Positions 48,798 through 58,557 of a DNA stretch of 64,000 nt are shown one piece after another. This DNA is from Abyssisolibacter fermentans (GTDB taxonomy: Bacteria; Bacillota; Clostridia; Tissierellales; MCWD3). Every line of letters begins with the position of its first letter. The first letter of the stretch is position 1. The notes under the pieces are model-generated. The model worked only from the letters and a program-made list of their open reading frames with translations. It was not told the origin of the DNA and did no database searches. The stretch is taken from contig NZ_LOHE01000090.1 in NCBI RefSeq assembly GCF_001559865.1, forward strand, positions 124,001 through 188,000, written 5' to 3'. The position numbers and the translations under genes are program-made.

Positions 48798-49673
48798 TAA
48801 TACAGCTATTACAACCCTATCCAAATTTGCTAAATCTTTTATAACTTCTACATTTTTATATTCACCAGTCTCTTTCAATAATTTTTTCAAATCCTCTCCT
48901 TGATTCCATCCTATTTCAAATGCAAGCACTCCGTTTTTAGCTAACAGTTTAGGAGAAGCTGTTATTATTTCTCTATAGTATTCTAATCCATCTAATCCTC
49001 CATCTAATGCTAATCTAGGTTCGTATTTAGAAACTTCTATCTGCAAAGAATCTATTTCATCAGATGGAATATACGGGGGATTAGAAACAATTATATCAAA
49101 GCTTTTTTCTAATTCTTTATTTAACAACGGGCTTAACATGTCACCTTTGTATAGCTTAACTCTTTGTTTAACTTCTAAGTTTTCACTATTCCTCGTTGTT
49201 ATCTTTAGAGCATTTTCACTAATATCCACACTATGCACTTTACATCTTGTTTCATATTTAGCTAAGCTTAGCCCTATCGCTCCACTTCCTGAGCCTATGT
49301 CAGCTATATTTATACTGCGTTTCTTAATAAAATTTTCACCTTTCATAATCTCCAATATTTTTTCAACTAATATTTCTGTATCCGGTCTGGGTATCAAAAC
49401 ATTTTCATCTACATAAAAATCTAGTCCCATAAACTCCTGCTTATTAGTTATATATTGAAGAGGACAACCTTTATATCTTTTTTCAAGTAGTTTATTAAAT
49501 TCTTCAGCTTTTTGTAAATCTATTGTATCATTCATGTGGCAGTATAAAAATACTTTATCAACTTCTAATACATGACATAATAGCAGTTGTACATCTAATA
49601 GAGGGCTTGCTATTTTAGCAGTCTCTAATTTTTTTACCCCTTCATTGATTAAATCTCTAATGCTTATCAACAT
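48786..49673 (-). CDS. prmC: Release factor glutamine methyltransferase PrmC
   Basis: PrmC methylates the GGQ glutamine of release factors using SAM. The 295-residue product has the N-terminal helical domain, the SAM motif DIGSGSGAIGLSLA and the catalytic NPPY in IIVSNPPYIPSDEID. The last codons (L-N-P-D-stop) are read from the terminus of an intergenic repeat (AACCCAGATTAA), so the C-terminus is probably set by the insertion. The start overlaps the DUF1385 gene by 17 bp, indicating coupling. AGAGGA precedes the ATG. Confidence 0.95.
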   Translation of the reverse strand: MLISIRDLINEGVKKLETAKIASPLLDVQLLLCHVLEVDKVFLYCHMNDTIDLQKAEEFNKLLEKRYKGCPLQYITNKQEFMGLDFYVDENVLIPRPDTEILVEKILEIMKGENFIKKRSINIADIGSGSGAIGLSLAKYETRCKVHSVDISENALKITTRNSENLEVKQRVKLYKGDMLSPLLNKELEKSFDIIVSNPPYIPSDEIDSLQIEVSKYEPRLALDGGLDGLEYYREIITASPKLLAKNGVLAFEIGWNQGEDLKKLLKETGEYKNVEVIKDLANLDRVVIAVLNPD

Positions 49674-50622
49674 TAGGTTCCTCTTCTTCTATTACACCTT
49701 TTAATGCTGCTATACCTACTTCAAGCTGAGAATCATCAGGTTCATTTGTAGTTATTTTTTGTAGTAATAAGCCAGGATATGAAACTATAAAAGCAAATTT
49801 CGACTGACTTTTTCCAGTATATCTATTTATTTCATATGATATTCCTGCTATTACAGGAAGCATCACAATACGAGAAATAAACCTTAATAATGGGTTTGGC
49901 CATCCAAATAATGAAAAAACTAAAATACTAATAATCATAACAGTAAATAAAAAACTAGTACCACATCTTGGGTGCAGTGTTGTATATTTTCTAGCATTAT
50001 CAACAGTTAATTCTTCATTATTTTCATAGCAGTGTATTGTTTTGTGTTCAGCACCATGATATTCAAAAACTCTTTTTATATCTTTAAGCTTTGAAACAGA
50101 GAATATATATATTAGGAATATTATAACTCTAATCAGTCCTTCAATTAAATTAAGTCCAATTGCGTTATTTATTTTACTTTTTAATAAATTAGTTATAAAG
50201 GATGGTCCTAACATAAATATTCCTATGGAAATCAACAATGATATGAACACAGAAAAATATATGATTACATCTTCAACTTTATCTTTAAATATCTTTTCCA
50301 AAAACTTATCGAATTTGCTTGGTTCATAATCTTCTTCCTCATAAAATTTAGCAGAGTACATCAATGCTTTTGTTCCTATTATCATAGCCTCAATTAAAGC
50401 TACTGAACCTCTAAAAAAAGGTAACCCCAAAAATTTATACTTTTCGGTAACTGGTGTTATCTTTCTTTTGTCAACTTCTATTTCACCATCAGGCTTTCTT
50501 ACAGCTACAGAAACACTATTTTTACCTTTCATCATAACGCCCTCAATAATAGCCTGACCACCAACGTTTTTAGGTTCAACTTTTTGATATATTTTACTTC
50601 TATCAACTTTTAGTTTTCCCAT
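49657..50622 (-). CDS. DUF1385 family membrane protein
   Basis: The 321-residue protein belongs to DUF1385: it opens with NVGGQAIIEGVMMKGKNSVS and has the conserved EYHGAEHKTIHCYEN block and LHPRCGTSF motif, interspersed with about five membrane segments. The family is highly conserved in Firmicutes near prmC and prfA, but no function is established. The histidine/cysteine motifs suggest a metal or substrate site at the membrane. AGGAG precedes the ATG. It overlaps prmC. Confidence 0.93.
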   Translation of the reverse strand: MGKLKVDRSKIYQKVEPKNVGGQAIIEGVMMKGKNSVSVAVRKPDGEIEVDKRKITPVTEKYKFLGLPFFRGSVALIEAMIIGTKALMYSAKFYEEEDYEPSKFDKFLEKIFKDKVEDVIIYFSVFISLLISIGIFMLGPSFITNLLKSKINNAIGLNLIEGLIRVIIFLIYIFSVSKLKDIKRVFEYHGAEHKTIHCYENNEELTVDNARKYTTLHPRCGTSFLFTVMIISILVFSLFGWPNPLLRFISRIVMLPVIAGISYEINRYTGKSQSKFAFIVSYPGLLLQKITTNEPDDSQLEVGIAALKGVIEEEEPNVDKH

Positions 50623-50652
50623 ATTTTTTCTCCTTCTAATGTTAATAATATA

Positions 50653-50818
50653 AACCCAGATTATTCATAGAAAATTAAATACTCTACTGCATCCTTCTGA
50701 TTATAAGCTATCCATTAAATTCTCGACATACCTACTTGGTATGCCTTCGAATTCACTGGAATCTTCTAATTCAAAAACTTACAGCATATTTTTCAAAGTT
50801 ATATGAATAATCAGGGTT
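50653..50818 (-). repeat. Copy of the intergenic repeat, reverse orientation
   Basis: Ends AAACCCAGATTATTCATAG and TATATGAATAATCAGGGTT are near-perfect inverted repeats. Inside are CATCCTTCTGATTATAAGCT, TCGACATACC, GGTATGCCTTCGAATTCACT (50738-50757) and GGAATCTTCTAATTCAAAAA. The AGTAAGCGATTCACA/CAAATC half is deleted, making it about 166 bp. Confidence 0.9.
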
Positions 50819-50880
50819 AAGTATTACAAGATTTAAATATCTTTATCTTAATACTCATAACATTATTATATAGCATTATC

Positions 50881-51480
50881 CTATTTATTACAATTATTAT
50901 ACTCTTCGAACTTTTCATAATAACATTTTGCACAAAGAGATTGGTATTCTATAAGATCATTATCATCAATAGCAATCTGCTCTCCTTTAAAAACAAATTT
51001 ACCATTTATTTTTCTTCCATTAAAAATTGCTTTCTTTCCACAAGTACATATTGTTTTTAATTCTTCTATACTATGTGCTAACTCTAAGAGTCTTGTACTT
51101 CCTGGGAAACCATTCATTTGAAAATCTGTTCTTAATCCATAACATATTGTTGGTATATTTAATTTTACAGCTATATTAAACAACTGCTGTGCTTGTTCTT
51201 GGGTGAAAAATTGTGCTTCATCAACTAAAATACAGTCAATGTTTTCTTGTTTATTTAACAATAAAATATGGTTATAAATATCAACCTCTTTAGTAGCCAA
51301 TAAATCTACCTTTCTTTCTACTCCAAGTCTGGAACTAATCTTATCATCACCTTTAGTATCTATGCAAGGCTTTATCAATATGATTTTCATTCCTCTTTCT
51401 TCATAATTATGTGCTACTTGCAGTAAATTCGTAGATTTTCCACAATTCATTGCTCCATATCTAAAATATAGTTTGCTCAT
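50881..51480 (-). CDS. tdk: Thymidine kinase
   Basis: The 199-residue type II thymidine kinase phosphorylates thymidine in salvage. It has the P-loop YGAMNCGKSTNLL (a variant of the commoner GPMFSGKS), the Walker B-like ILVDEAQFFT, and a zinc site from C-x-C (CTCGKKA) and C-x2-C (CAKCYYE). Length is normal. GGAGG precedes the ATG. It lies between rpmE and the DUF1385 gene, a common clostridial arrangement. Confidence 0.95.
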   Translation of the reverse strand: MSKLYFRYGAMNCGKSTNLLQVAHNYEERGMKIILIKPCIDTKGDDKISSRLGVERKVDLLATKEVDIYNHILLLNKQENIDCILVDEAQFFTQEQAQQLFNIAVKLNIPTICYGLRTDFQMNGFPGSTRLLELAHSIEELKTICTCGKKAIFNGRKINGKFVFKGEQIAIDDNDLIEYQSLCAKCYYEKFEEYNNCNK

Positions 51481-51590
51481 AAAAAATATCCTCCAAATTT
51501 TCTATTTATCATAAGATTTATGTTAACACAAATTATTATAGAAAATTATTAAACATTGTCAGTATATTTTGATTTTCTGCTTAAAAATAA

Positions 51591-51616
51591 AGGTTAGAAG
51601 ATTATTTCTTCTAACC
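51591..51616 (-). terminator. rpmE terminator
   Basis: AGGTTAGAAGA and TCTTCTAACCT pair perfectly around ATTA-type loop bases. On the minus strand it is followed by TTTATTTTT. It lies about 30 bp beyond the rpmE stop. Confidence 0.88.
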
Positions 51617-51644
51617 TGTTATTAACTAATTTATAAATATACTA

Positions 51645-51845
51645 TTACTTCATGCCGTATTTCTTCTTGAATTTATCAACACGTCCACCTTTATCTACAA
51701 ATTTTTGACGTCCTGTATAGAATGGATGGCACTCTGAACAAACTTCAACCTTTAAGCTATCTTTTACTGAACCTGTTTCAAATTCATTGCCGCATGCACA
51801 ACGCACTTTAACTTTTTTATATTCTGGATGAATTCCTTTTTTCAT
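51645..51845 (-). CDS. rpmE: 50S ribosomal protein L31 (zinc-binding form)
   Basis: The 66-residue L31 has the standard [14 protein letters not shown] start, a zinc ribbon (C-x-C in RCACGNEF and C-x2-C in [11 protein letters not shown]) and the C-terminal [13 protein letters not shown] frame opens upstream at a GTG, but AGAGGTGA fits the ATG at 51845. The cysteines mark the zinc-containing (C+) type that is replaced by a C- paralogue under zinc starvation in some species. It follows rho. Confidence 0.97.
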   Translation of the reverse strand: MKKGIHPEYKKVKVRCACGNEFETGSVKDSLKVEVCSECHPFYTGRQKFVDKGGRVDKFKKKYGMK

Positions 51846-51968
51846 CAAAATCACCTCTTTTCTCACATACCAAGCTTATTTATGAGTATCTACTTTTCAA
51901 CTAATATAGTATATCATATTAGTAAATCCTATGCAACAATAATTCCTGTTTTAATTACACTCAATTTA

Positions 51969-53390
51969 TTACATTTTATTTAATATATTTACAAACTCTT
52001 TATTATTATTGGTTGATATTAATTTGTCTATCATCATTTCTGTTACTTCTGCAGTAGAAGCATTGCTCATTGATTTTCTAATATTCCATATTGTTGCAAG
52101 TTCTTCTGAAGATAATAATAAATCTTCTCTTCTTGTACCAGATTTATTAATATCAATAGCAGGAAATATTCTTTTCTCAGATAACTTTCTATCTAAATGA
52201 ACCTCCATATTACCAGTTCCTTTAAATTCTTCAAAAATCACATCATCCATTCTACTTCCTGTTTCGATTAATGCAGTAGCTAATATAGTTAAACTTCCAC
52301 CAAATTCAATATTTCTAGCTGCCCCAAAGAATCTTTTAGGCTTATGCAAAGCACCAGGATCTAAACCTCCTGATAATGTTCTGCCAGTAGGAGGTATTGT
52401 AAGGTTATACGCTCTTGCAAGTCTCGTAATACTATCTAATAAAATTACAACATCCTTACCATGTTCAACAAGACGTTTAGCTCTTTCTAGTACCATCTCT
52501 GCAACTTTTGTATGGTGTTTTGGTACTTCATCAAATGTAGAATAAACTACATCTGCTTTGACTGATCTTTGCATATCTGTTACTTCTTCTGGTCGTTCAT
52601 CAATTAATAATATTATTATTTCTATGTTAGGATGATTAGAAGCTATACTATTTGCTATCTTTTTAAGTAATATGGTTTTACCAGCTTTAGGAGGTGCTAC
52701 TATCATACCTCTTTGACCTTTACCTATTGGTGCTATTAAATCAATTATTCTTGTAGATAATTCCCTCGCAGAAGTCTCTAGTGTCATTTTCTCATTTGGA
52801 TATATAGGAGTAAGCGTTTCGAAATCTCGCCTTTTATTACATAATTCCGGATCTTCACCATTTATTTTTTTAACATATAATAATGCTTTATATTTCTCAC
52901 TAGATTTTGGTGGTCTCGTAACACCAAACACTTTGTCACCAGTTTTTAAATTGAATCTTCTTATTTGAGACGGGGAAACATATATATCATTCTCACTAGA
53001 TAAGTAGTTTTGACATCTTAAAAAACCATATCCATCGGTGTGAAGCTCTAATATACCATCAGCTGTATTCACTTCACCAGTTTTATTTATTTCATCACAT
53101 AATCTTTCAGGTATACCTGCCTTGTTAGTATCAATACGTTTTTTTTCATACTCTTCCTTAGATTTATTATTATCATATCTTCTTTTCGGTTTAGTTTCTT
53201 CTTTATCTATAGTTTTATTAACCTCTACTTTTTTTACTTCTTTTTTAGTTTCATTATCAGTATTTTTCTGCATAATCAATTCTAGTAGTTCATTCTTTTT
53301 GTATTTTGTATATCCTTTTAGCCCTATAGCTTTTGCTATCTCTCTTAGTTCATTTAGTTTCTTACTACCAAGTTCATCATTACTATTCAA
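51969..53390 (-). CDS. rho: Transcription termination factor Rho
   Basis: Rho is a hexameric RNA-dependent ATPase that ends transcription. The protein has an N-terminal Rho_N/SAP-like helical domain ([20 protein letters not shown]), a lysine/glutamate-rich insertion of about 50 residues, the RNA-binding cold-shock domain (DGYGFLRC), and the ATPase core with [14 protein letters not shown] and the LIDERPEEV motif. The frame extends to 53438, but GGAGGTGA is correctly spaced for TTG at 53390, giving 473 residues. It lies between glpX and rpmE. Confidence 0.96.
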   Translation of the reverse strand: MNSNDELGSKKLNELREIAKAIGLKGYTKYKKNELLELIMQKNTDNETKKEVKKVEVNKTIDKEETKPKRRYDNNKSKEEYEKKRIDTNKAGIPERLCDEINKTGEVNTADGILELHTDGYGFLRCQNYLSSENDIYVSPSQIRRFNLKTGDKVFGVTRPPKSSEKYKALLYVKKINGEDPELCNKRRDFETLTPIYPNEKMTLETSARELSTRIIDLIAPIGKGQRGMIVAPPKAGKTILLKKIANSIASNHPNIEIIILLIDERPEEVTDMQRSVKADVVYSTFDEVPKHHTKVAEMVLERAKRLVEHGKDVVILLDSITRLARAYNLTIPPTGRTLSGGLDPGALHKPKRFFGAARNIEFGGSLTILATALIETGSRMDDVIFEEFKGTGNMEVHLDRKLSEKRIFPAIDINKSGTRREDLLLSSEELATIWNIRKSMSNASTAEVTEMMIDKLISTNNNKEFVNILNKM

Positions 53391-53538
53391 ATTTATTTTC
53401 ACCTCCGAAAAAACACAAAACAGCCACATATAAAACATAGATATATATTAAATAATAGGATTTTAAAAGAAAAGCTTTCAAAGACAGGCCAATCAATTTC
53501 ATCATAGCACTTTCTCTTAATTTAGTCAACAATTACAT

Positions 53539-53740
53539 AATCCCAGATTATTCATGAAAAATTATGAGTAGTGAACCCAAATCTTGATTTCGTGTTAATC
53601 ACTTATTCTATAAAGGAACTGAATAGGAAATTCATCAATAATGTTCCTTCTGATTATAAGATATCCATTGAGTGGCTTGTATTCCAACTCGGTATGCCTT
53701 CGAATTCACTAATTAAGCGTTATAAATAATTAGAGATAAT
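53539..53740 (-). repeat. Copy of the intergenic repeat, reverse orientation, upstream of rho
   Basis: The left end is AATCCCAGATTATTCATGAA. Inside are AGTGAACCCAAATCTTGATT, AATCACTTATTCTATAAAGG, GAATAGGAAATTCATCAATA, CCTTCTGATTATAAGATATC and GGTATGCCTTCGAATTCACT (53691-53710). The right end (TTATAAATAATTAGAGAT) is decayed. A further fragment resembling the TAAATCACTCACTTATT module occurs near 53820-53870. Confidence 0.85.
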
Positions 53741-54028
53741 TTATATAATCCAGATTATTAATTGCTAAAGCACTTGTGTTATGATTTTATCCATAAATTA
53801 TAAAATATAAACATAAGTAAAGAACTAAAATCTTCGGTTTTAAATCACTCACTTATTTGAAAAATAAGCCTAATTTCCTATTAATAACTATTCTATATTT
53901 GAATATGCAAGCAAAATCTATAAAAAATAGTTAGTATATATTGTATAATCTTATTTATTTAATTTTATGTAAATATCCTAAAAAGCTATGTATTATTAAT
54001 TAGATAAATGTTAAAGTGATACCTAATC

Positions 54029-55024
54029 TTACTTATGTTTATTCATAAGTTCAGATAATACATCACTCTTGTCAAGCTTATGATATGCTTTAACAAATCT
54101 TACTGTACCTGTTTTTGACCTCATTACTATTGATTCTGTTAAGGCTGTATTATTCTCTTGATATATAACACCTTTTAATAATTCTCCATCACTTATACCA
54201 GTAGCACTAAAAAATACATCATCACCCTTAATAAGATCATCTAATCTTAGTACCTTATTTATATCTTCATCTGTTAAATTTAAATCTCTACATCTTTCCA
54301 ATTCTTCATCTGACCTAATATTAAGCTTACTCTGAAACTCTCCACCCATGCATTTTAAAGCTGCTGCTGCTAAAACACCTTCCGGTGCTCCACCAATACC
54401 CATCAACATATCTACTCCTGTGTTGTCAAAGGCAGTCGCAATACATGCTGCAACATCGCCTTCAGAAAATAGTTTAATTCTAGCTCCAACTCTTCTTATT
54501 TCTTTAATTAAATCGTAATGTCTTTGTCTGTCCTGAACTATGACAGTCAAATCTCCAATGTTTTTATTGAGAGCTTTTGCAACTGCTTTAATATTTTCCT
54601 CAGTTGAAGCTTCAATGTCTATACATCCTGCAGCTTTGGGTCCTACTGCTATTTTTTTCATATAAGTATCAGGAGCATGTAGTAAACATCCTTTTGGTGC
54701 TATTGCTATAACTGCTATAGCATTTGGCAATCCCTTTGCAACAAGAGTAGTACCATCTAACGGGTCTACAGCTATATCAACCTCTAAAGAACCTTCTTTA
54801 GCTGCTCCTATAGTTTCTCCTATGTATAACATAGGTGCTTTGTCTTTTTCACCTTCACCAATAACAACTGTCCCTTTAACATCAACCATATCAAAAGCAG
54901 CTCTCATTCCATCTACAGCAGCTTGGTCAGCAGAAATCTTATCTCCTCTTCCCATATATTTAGCAGATGCCAAAGCAGCTGTTTCTGTAACTCTAACTAA
55001 TGAAATAGCTAAATTTCTATCCAT
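54029..55024 (-). CDS. glpX: Class II fructose-1,6-bisphosphatase
   Basis: GlpX hydrolyses fructose-1,6-bisphosphate in gluconeogenesis. It has the metal-site motifs GEGEKDKAPMLYIGE and DPLDGTTLVAKG, plus GGAPEGVLAAAALKC. The frame extends to 55081, but TTGGAGGG is spaced for the ATG at 55024 (MDRNLAISLVR), giving 331 residues, the normal length. It sits with fsa and fba, forming a sugar phosphate cluster ahead of rho. Confidence 0.95.
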   Translation of the reverse strand: MDRNLAISLVRVTETAALASAKYMGRGDKISADQAAVDGMRAAFDMVDVKGTVVIGEGEKDKAPMLYIGETIGAAKEGSLEVDIAVDPLDGTTLVAKGLPNAIAVIAIAPKGCLLHAPDTYMKKIAVGPKAAGCIDIEASTEENIKAVAKALNKNIGDLTVIVQDRQRHYDLIKEIRRVGARIKLFSEGDVAACIATAFDNTGVDMLMGIGGAPEGVLAAAALKCMGGEFQSKLNIRSDEELERCRDLNLTDEDINKVLRLDDLIKGDDVFFSATGISDGELLKGVIYQENNTALTESIVMRSKTGTVRFVKAYHKLDKSDVLSELMNKHK

Positions 55025-55318
55025 AAAAATCCCTCCAAAGTTTTTTATGTAATAAACCATATTATCTCTAAGTTTATTCAAAAAATACTTTATAATACCT
55101 ATTTATTGTAATATGACTCTAATAAAATGCATCTATTTAGCATCATTTTTTACAATAATAAATTTTTTGAGTTAGTAAATTTAGCTAAGAACAATTATCA
55201 AAATAAGAAATAATTTTATATCCTTCTTTTTAGAAATGTACTTAAAATAAAAATTGATAAAGTAATAATTGATTTGAAAATATTCATGGTCAAATGTTGT
55301 TTTATTTTTCATTTTTAC
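55025..55318. other. Intergenic region between fsa and glpX
   Basis: Very AT-rich, it should carry the glpX promoter. No gene, hairpin or repeat copy is evident apart from the fsa terminator at its right edge. Confidence 0.4.
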
Positions 55319-55363
55319 GTAAAAAACTGTCTTGAAATAATCAACTAATCATCCCAAGACAGT
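55319..55363 (-). terminator. fsa terminator
   Basis: On the minus strand ACTGTCTTG and CAAGACAGT pair around a longer loop, followed by TTTTTTACG. It begins 8 bp beyond the fsa stop. Confidence 0.85.
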
Positions 55364-55370
55364 CATAGTA

Positions 55371-56015
55371 TTATTTGTTTACACTTTCCCAATCTTTCAA
55401 AAAACGTTCTATTCCATTGTCTGTTAAAGGATGCTTGACCATAGCTTTGAACACCTTATATGGTATAGTTGCTATATGTGCACCTTCTTTTGCAGCTTTG
55501 ATAACATGCATTGGAGTTCTAATACTTGCTGTTATTATTTCTGTCTTAATACCATGAAGATCAAAAACATCTACTATATCTCTAATAATATCTAAACCCT
55601 CATTACCAATGTCGTCCATTCTACCAACAAAGGGACTTACATAGGTAGCACCTGCTCTTGCTGCTAATAACGCTTGCGCGGCTGAAAATACTAAAGTAAC
55701 ATTTGTTTTAATACCTTTTTTAGTCAATTCTTTTACAGCCTTCAACCCTTCATCTGTCATAGGGATTTTAATTACTATATTAGGATGAATTTTTGCAAGC
55801 TCCTCAGCTTCTGTAAGCATATCATCTTTTTTTAAGCTTATTACTTCTGCACTTATAGGGCCATCAACTATTTCGATTATTTCTGAAATTACTTGTTTGA
55901 AGTCTCTTCCCTCTTTTGCAATTAATGATGGATTCGTTGTTACTCCACAAATTACACCCCACTCATTAATCTCTTTAATTTCATCAATATTTGCAGTATC
56001 AATAAACAGCTTCAT
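55371..56015 (-). CDS. fsa: Transaldolase / fructose-6-phosphate aldolase family enzyme
   Basis: The 214-residue product belongs to the small transaldolase group (TalC/FSA). The Schiff-base lysine is in [13 protein letters not shown], and the conserved [17 protein letters not shown] and [14 protein letters not shown] blocks are present. Family members act either as transaldolase in the pentose phosphate pathway or as fructose-6-phosphate aldolase; sequence reading does not settle which. GGAGG precedes the ATG. It follows fba by 21 bp in an operon. Confidence 0.92.
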   Translation of the reverse strand: MKLFIDTANIDEIKEINEWGVICGVTTNPSLIAKEGRDFKQVISEIIEIVDGPISAEVISLKKDDMLTEAEELAKIHPNIVIKIPMTDEGLKAVKELTKKGIKTNVTLVFSAAQALLAARAGATYVSPFVGRMDDIGNEGLDIIRDIVDVFDLHGIKTEIITASIRTPMHVIKAAKEGAHIATIPYKVFKAMVKHPLTDNGIERFLKDWESVNK

Positions 56016-56036
56016 AATCAGAATTTGCCTCCTTTT

Positions 56037-56894
56037 TTATTTCCAAGCTTTGCCTTCTGATCCAAACATCTTCATTTTTTCTGCTATTACTTGTGTCATT
56101 TCCTTTCTTGCAGCTCCAACAATTTTTCTTGGATCATATACATCAGGATTTTCTTCTACAAACTTTCTAACAGCTCTATTAAATGCCATTCTTATATCTG
56201 TATCAATATTGATTTTGTTTATTCCTAAGCTTACAGCTTTCCTAATGCTATCCTCTGGTACTCCTGAAGAACCATGTAATACTAGCGGAATATTTAATCT
56301 TTCTTTTATTACCTTGATTCTATCAAAATCTAATTTAGGCTCTCCTTTATAAGGACCATGTGCTGTTCCAACAGCTATAGCTAAAAAGTCTACTCCTGTT
56401 TCTTTTACAAATCTCTCTGCTTCATCAGGGTCTGTAAAAGTAGCTTCTCTTTCATCTACTGTTATATCGTCTTCTGTACCACCAATTTTTCCTAATTCAG
56501 CCTCTGCTGAAACTCCTACTGCATGGGCAATTTCAACAATATTTTTTGTTATTTCTATGTTTTTGTCTAATTCATGTTTAGAAGCATCAATCATAACTGA
56601 TGTAAATCCATTTCTAATGCACTGCATAATTTGAACAAAATCTGTACCGTGGTCTAAGTGTATCGCTACTGGAACTGATGCATTTCTAGCTGCTACCTTA
56701 GCCATTTCTGCTATGTACTCAACTCCTGCGTATTTTAATCCTCCTTGGCTTGCCTGCATAATTACTGGAGATTGTGTTTGTTCAGCTGCTTCAATTATAG
56801 CTTGAACTATCTCCATATTGTTTACATTAAAAGCTCCTACTGCATAACCGTTCTCATGTGCATGTTTCATTAAATCTGATCCTGATACTAACAA
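56037..56894 (-). CDS. fba: Class II fructose-bisphosphate aldolase
   Basis: The 285-residue zinc-dependent aldolase splits fructose-1,6-bisphosphate into two triose phosphates. Zinc ligands lie in AIHLDHGTDF, GTAHGPYKGEP and LVLHGSSGVPED, with the NVNNMEIVQA start typical of the FbaA/GatY group. The start is TTG at 56894 with AAAGGAGGAG upstream. First gene of fba-fsa; an intergenic repeat fragment lies upstream. Confidence 0.95.
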   Translation of the reverse strand: MLVSGSDLMKHAHENGYAVGAFNVNNMEIVQAIIEAAEQTQSPVIMQASQGGLKYAGVEYIAEMAKVAARNASVPVAIHLDHGTDFVQIMQCIRNGFTSVMIDASKHELDKNIEITKNIVEIAHAVGVSAEAELGKIGGTEDDITVDEREATFTDPDEAERFVKETGVDFLAIAVGTAHGPYKGEPKLDFDRIKVIKERLNIPLVLHGSSGVPEDSIRKAVSLGINKINIDTDIRMAFNRAVRKFVEENPDVYDPRKIVGAARKEMTQVIAEKMKMFGSEGKAWK

Positions 56895-56916
56895 TGTAAC
56901 TCCTCCTTTACCTTGT

Positions 56917-56990
56917 GCCCAGATTATTCACAGAAAATAATACTACACTGCATATTATTCAATGATAATCCAAGCTAATAATTATATTAT
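56917..56990 (-). repeat. Fragment of the intergenic repeat upstream of fba
   Basis: The terminus CCCAGATTATTCACAGAAAA is followed by CTGCATATTATTC and AATGATAATCCAAGC, possibly the opposite eroded end. It lies just upstream of the fba ribosome binding site, where the promoter should be. Confidence 0.6.
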
Positions 56991-57047
56991 CTGCAAATTT
57001 AACGATTTTTACTTATCTGTCACATATATTATAATATATATTCAAAC

Positions 57048-57083
57048 AAAAGCAAGTGTTATAACTAAACACTTGCTTTTTTA
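57048..57083 (-). terminator. kce-kal terminator
   Basis: AAAGCAAGTGTT and AACACTTGCTTT pair around ATAACTA. T runs flank it on both strands. It lies about 160 bp beyond the kce stop and before fba. Confidence 0.8.
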
Positions 57084-57240
57084 AAGCTGGAAACCCCAAT
57101 TTCAATTTGGCATCAATCTAATATTCCTGCTAAGGAATTGAGCAGAAATTTCCTCTTTTCTGCCTATTAAAGCCATATTATTAAAATTATATTTTATAAA
57201 CACTTTAATTTAGATATATTTTCCAAACTATTGTATATTC

Positions 57241-58053
57241 CTATTTTAAACCTAGTATTTCTCTTGCTTCATCTGGTGTTGCTACCTCTCTGCCCAGTTC
57301 TTTAGCTAATCGAGCTATTCTCTCTACTAACTGAGCATTGGATTTTGCAATCTCACCTTTTTTATAATATATATTATCTTCAAATCCTACTCTTACATGT
57401 CCTCCCAGCATTATACTTGCTGTTGCTAACGGTAATTCATATCTACCTATTCCTGCAACTGTCCAAGTACTTCCAGCTGGTATACTTTCTACTAAGTATA
57501 ATAAATCTCTCAATTCTCCAGGTATTGCACCTGGAACTCCCATAACGAAATCAAAGTGCATTGGTGTTTTTACTAAGCCTTTTTTAGCTAATCTGATAGC
57601 ATTGTTTATCATGCCTCTTTCAAAAACTTCTATTTCTGGTTTAACACCTAGCTCTTTCATTCTTAAAGCAAACTTTTCCATATAGTCTTGAGAATTCATA
57701 AATACATCTGCACCAAAATTACATGTTCCTGCACTTAAAGTAGCCATTTCTGGTTTTAGCTCAACAGGTTGTAATCGTTCTTCTGGACTGTGCCACACTG
57801 CCCCACCTGTTGAAGGTTGAAATATTACTGGACATCTTTTTTCTACTTCTTCTTTTATAGCTTTATAAGTATTAAAATCTTGAGTAGGCTTTCCATCCTT
57901 ATCTCTTGCATGAATATGAACAATACTAACTCCTGCTTTATACGCTTCATATGCAGCTTCCCCTATCTCCTGTGGTGTAATAGGAAGATTAGGTTGTTGC
58001 TCTCTTGTAACTTCAGCTCCTGTTAAAGCTGCTGTTATTATAAGTTTTTGCAT
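57241..58053 (-). CDS. kce: 3-keto-5-aminohexanoate cleavage enzyme
   Basis: The 270-residue protein belongs to the BKACE family. Zinc-binding HIH is in SIVHIHARDKDGKPTQD, with the conserved TLSAGTCNFGADVFMN and GGHVRVGFEDNIYY blocks. Kce converts 3-keto-5-aminohexanoate plus acetyl-CoA to acetoacetate and 3-aminobutyryl-CoA in lysine fermentation. Adjacent kal consumes 3-aminobutyryl-CoA, which strongly supports this substrate over other BKACE members. GGGGGG precedes the ATG. The earlier pathway genes (kamA, kamDE, kdd) are not in the window. Confidence 0.92.
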   Translation of the reverse strand: MQKLIITAALTGAEVTREQQPNLPITPQEIGEAAYEAYKAGVSIVHIHARDKDGKPTQDFNTYKAIKEEVEKRCPVIFQPSTGGAVWHSPEERLQPVELKPEMATLSAGTCNFGADVFMNSQDYMEKFALRMKELGVKPEIEVFERGMINNAIRLAKKGLVKTPMHFDFVMGVPGAIPGELRDLLYLVESIPAGSTWTVAGIGRYELPLATASIMLGGHVRVGFEDNIYYKKGEIAKSNAQLVERIARLAKELGREVATPDEAREILGLK

Positions 58054-58095
58054 AAAATATTCCCCCCAAAGAATAAATTAATTAGCTAGTTAATC

Positions 58096-58479
58096 CTATT
58101 TTCTTTGCTTATCTTTTGGCACTACGCATGTTCCTACAGCTTTGCAAACTATAATAGGTTCATCTAATGCATCACAAGCAGAATCATTTATATCAGGTCT
58201 AGGAATTATAACCTTCCTAGCTTCAAATTCCATTTTTCTAGAACTGTTACCCACTTTAGTTATTGTTCCTACAGCTTCAATATAATCTCCTGCATAAACA
58301 GGTGCTAAAAACTGTACATCTTCATAACCAGCAAATAAACCTTCATCTCCATCATTTCTTATAAGTAGTTCTGTTGCAACATCACCAAAAAGCTGAAGCA
58401 TCTTAGCTCCATCTACTAGATTGCCACCATAATGAGCATCATGCATACTCATTCTTAATCTAATCATAGCTTTTTCCAT
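58096..58479 (-). CDS. kal: 3-aminobutyryl-CoA ammonia-lyase
   Basis: Kal removes ammonia from L-3-aminobutyryl-CoA to give crotonyl-CoA in lysine fermentation. The 127-residue hotdog-fold product has the conserved [18 protein letters not shown] and [17 protein letters not shown] segments typical of Kal. The frame extends 7 codons further, but GGGGGAAGGA fits the ATG at 58479. It precedes kce by 42 bp. It starts 78 bp after the TetR gene, so read-through from the pump operon is possible. Confidence 0.9.
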   Translation of the reverse strand: MEKAMIRLRMSMHDAHYGGNLVDGAKMLQLFGDVATELLIRNDGDEGLFAGYEDVQFLAPVYAGDYIEAVGTITKVGNSSRKMEFEARKVIIPRPDINDSACDALDEPIIVCKAVGTCVVPKDKQRK

Positions 58480-58557
58480 TGTCCTTCCCCCTAAACACAA
58501 TATTTAAAACCTTATCTCAATAACAAGCTTATAACTTTTATAATAAATTGTAAACCC

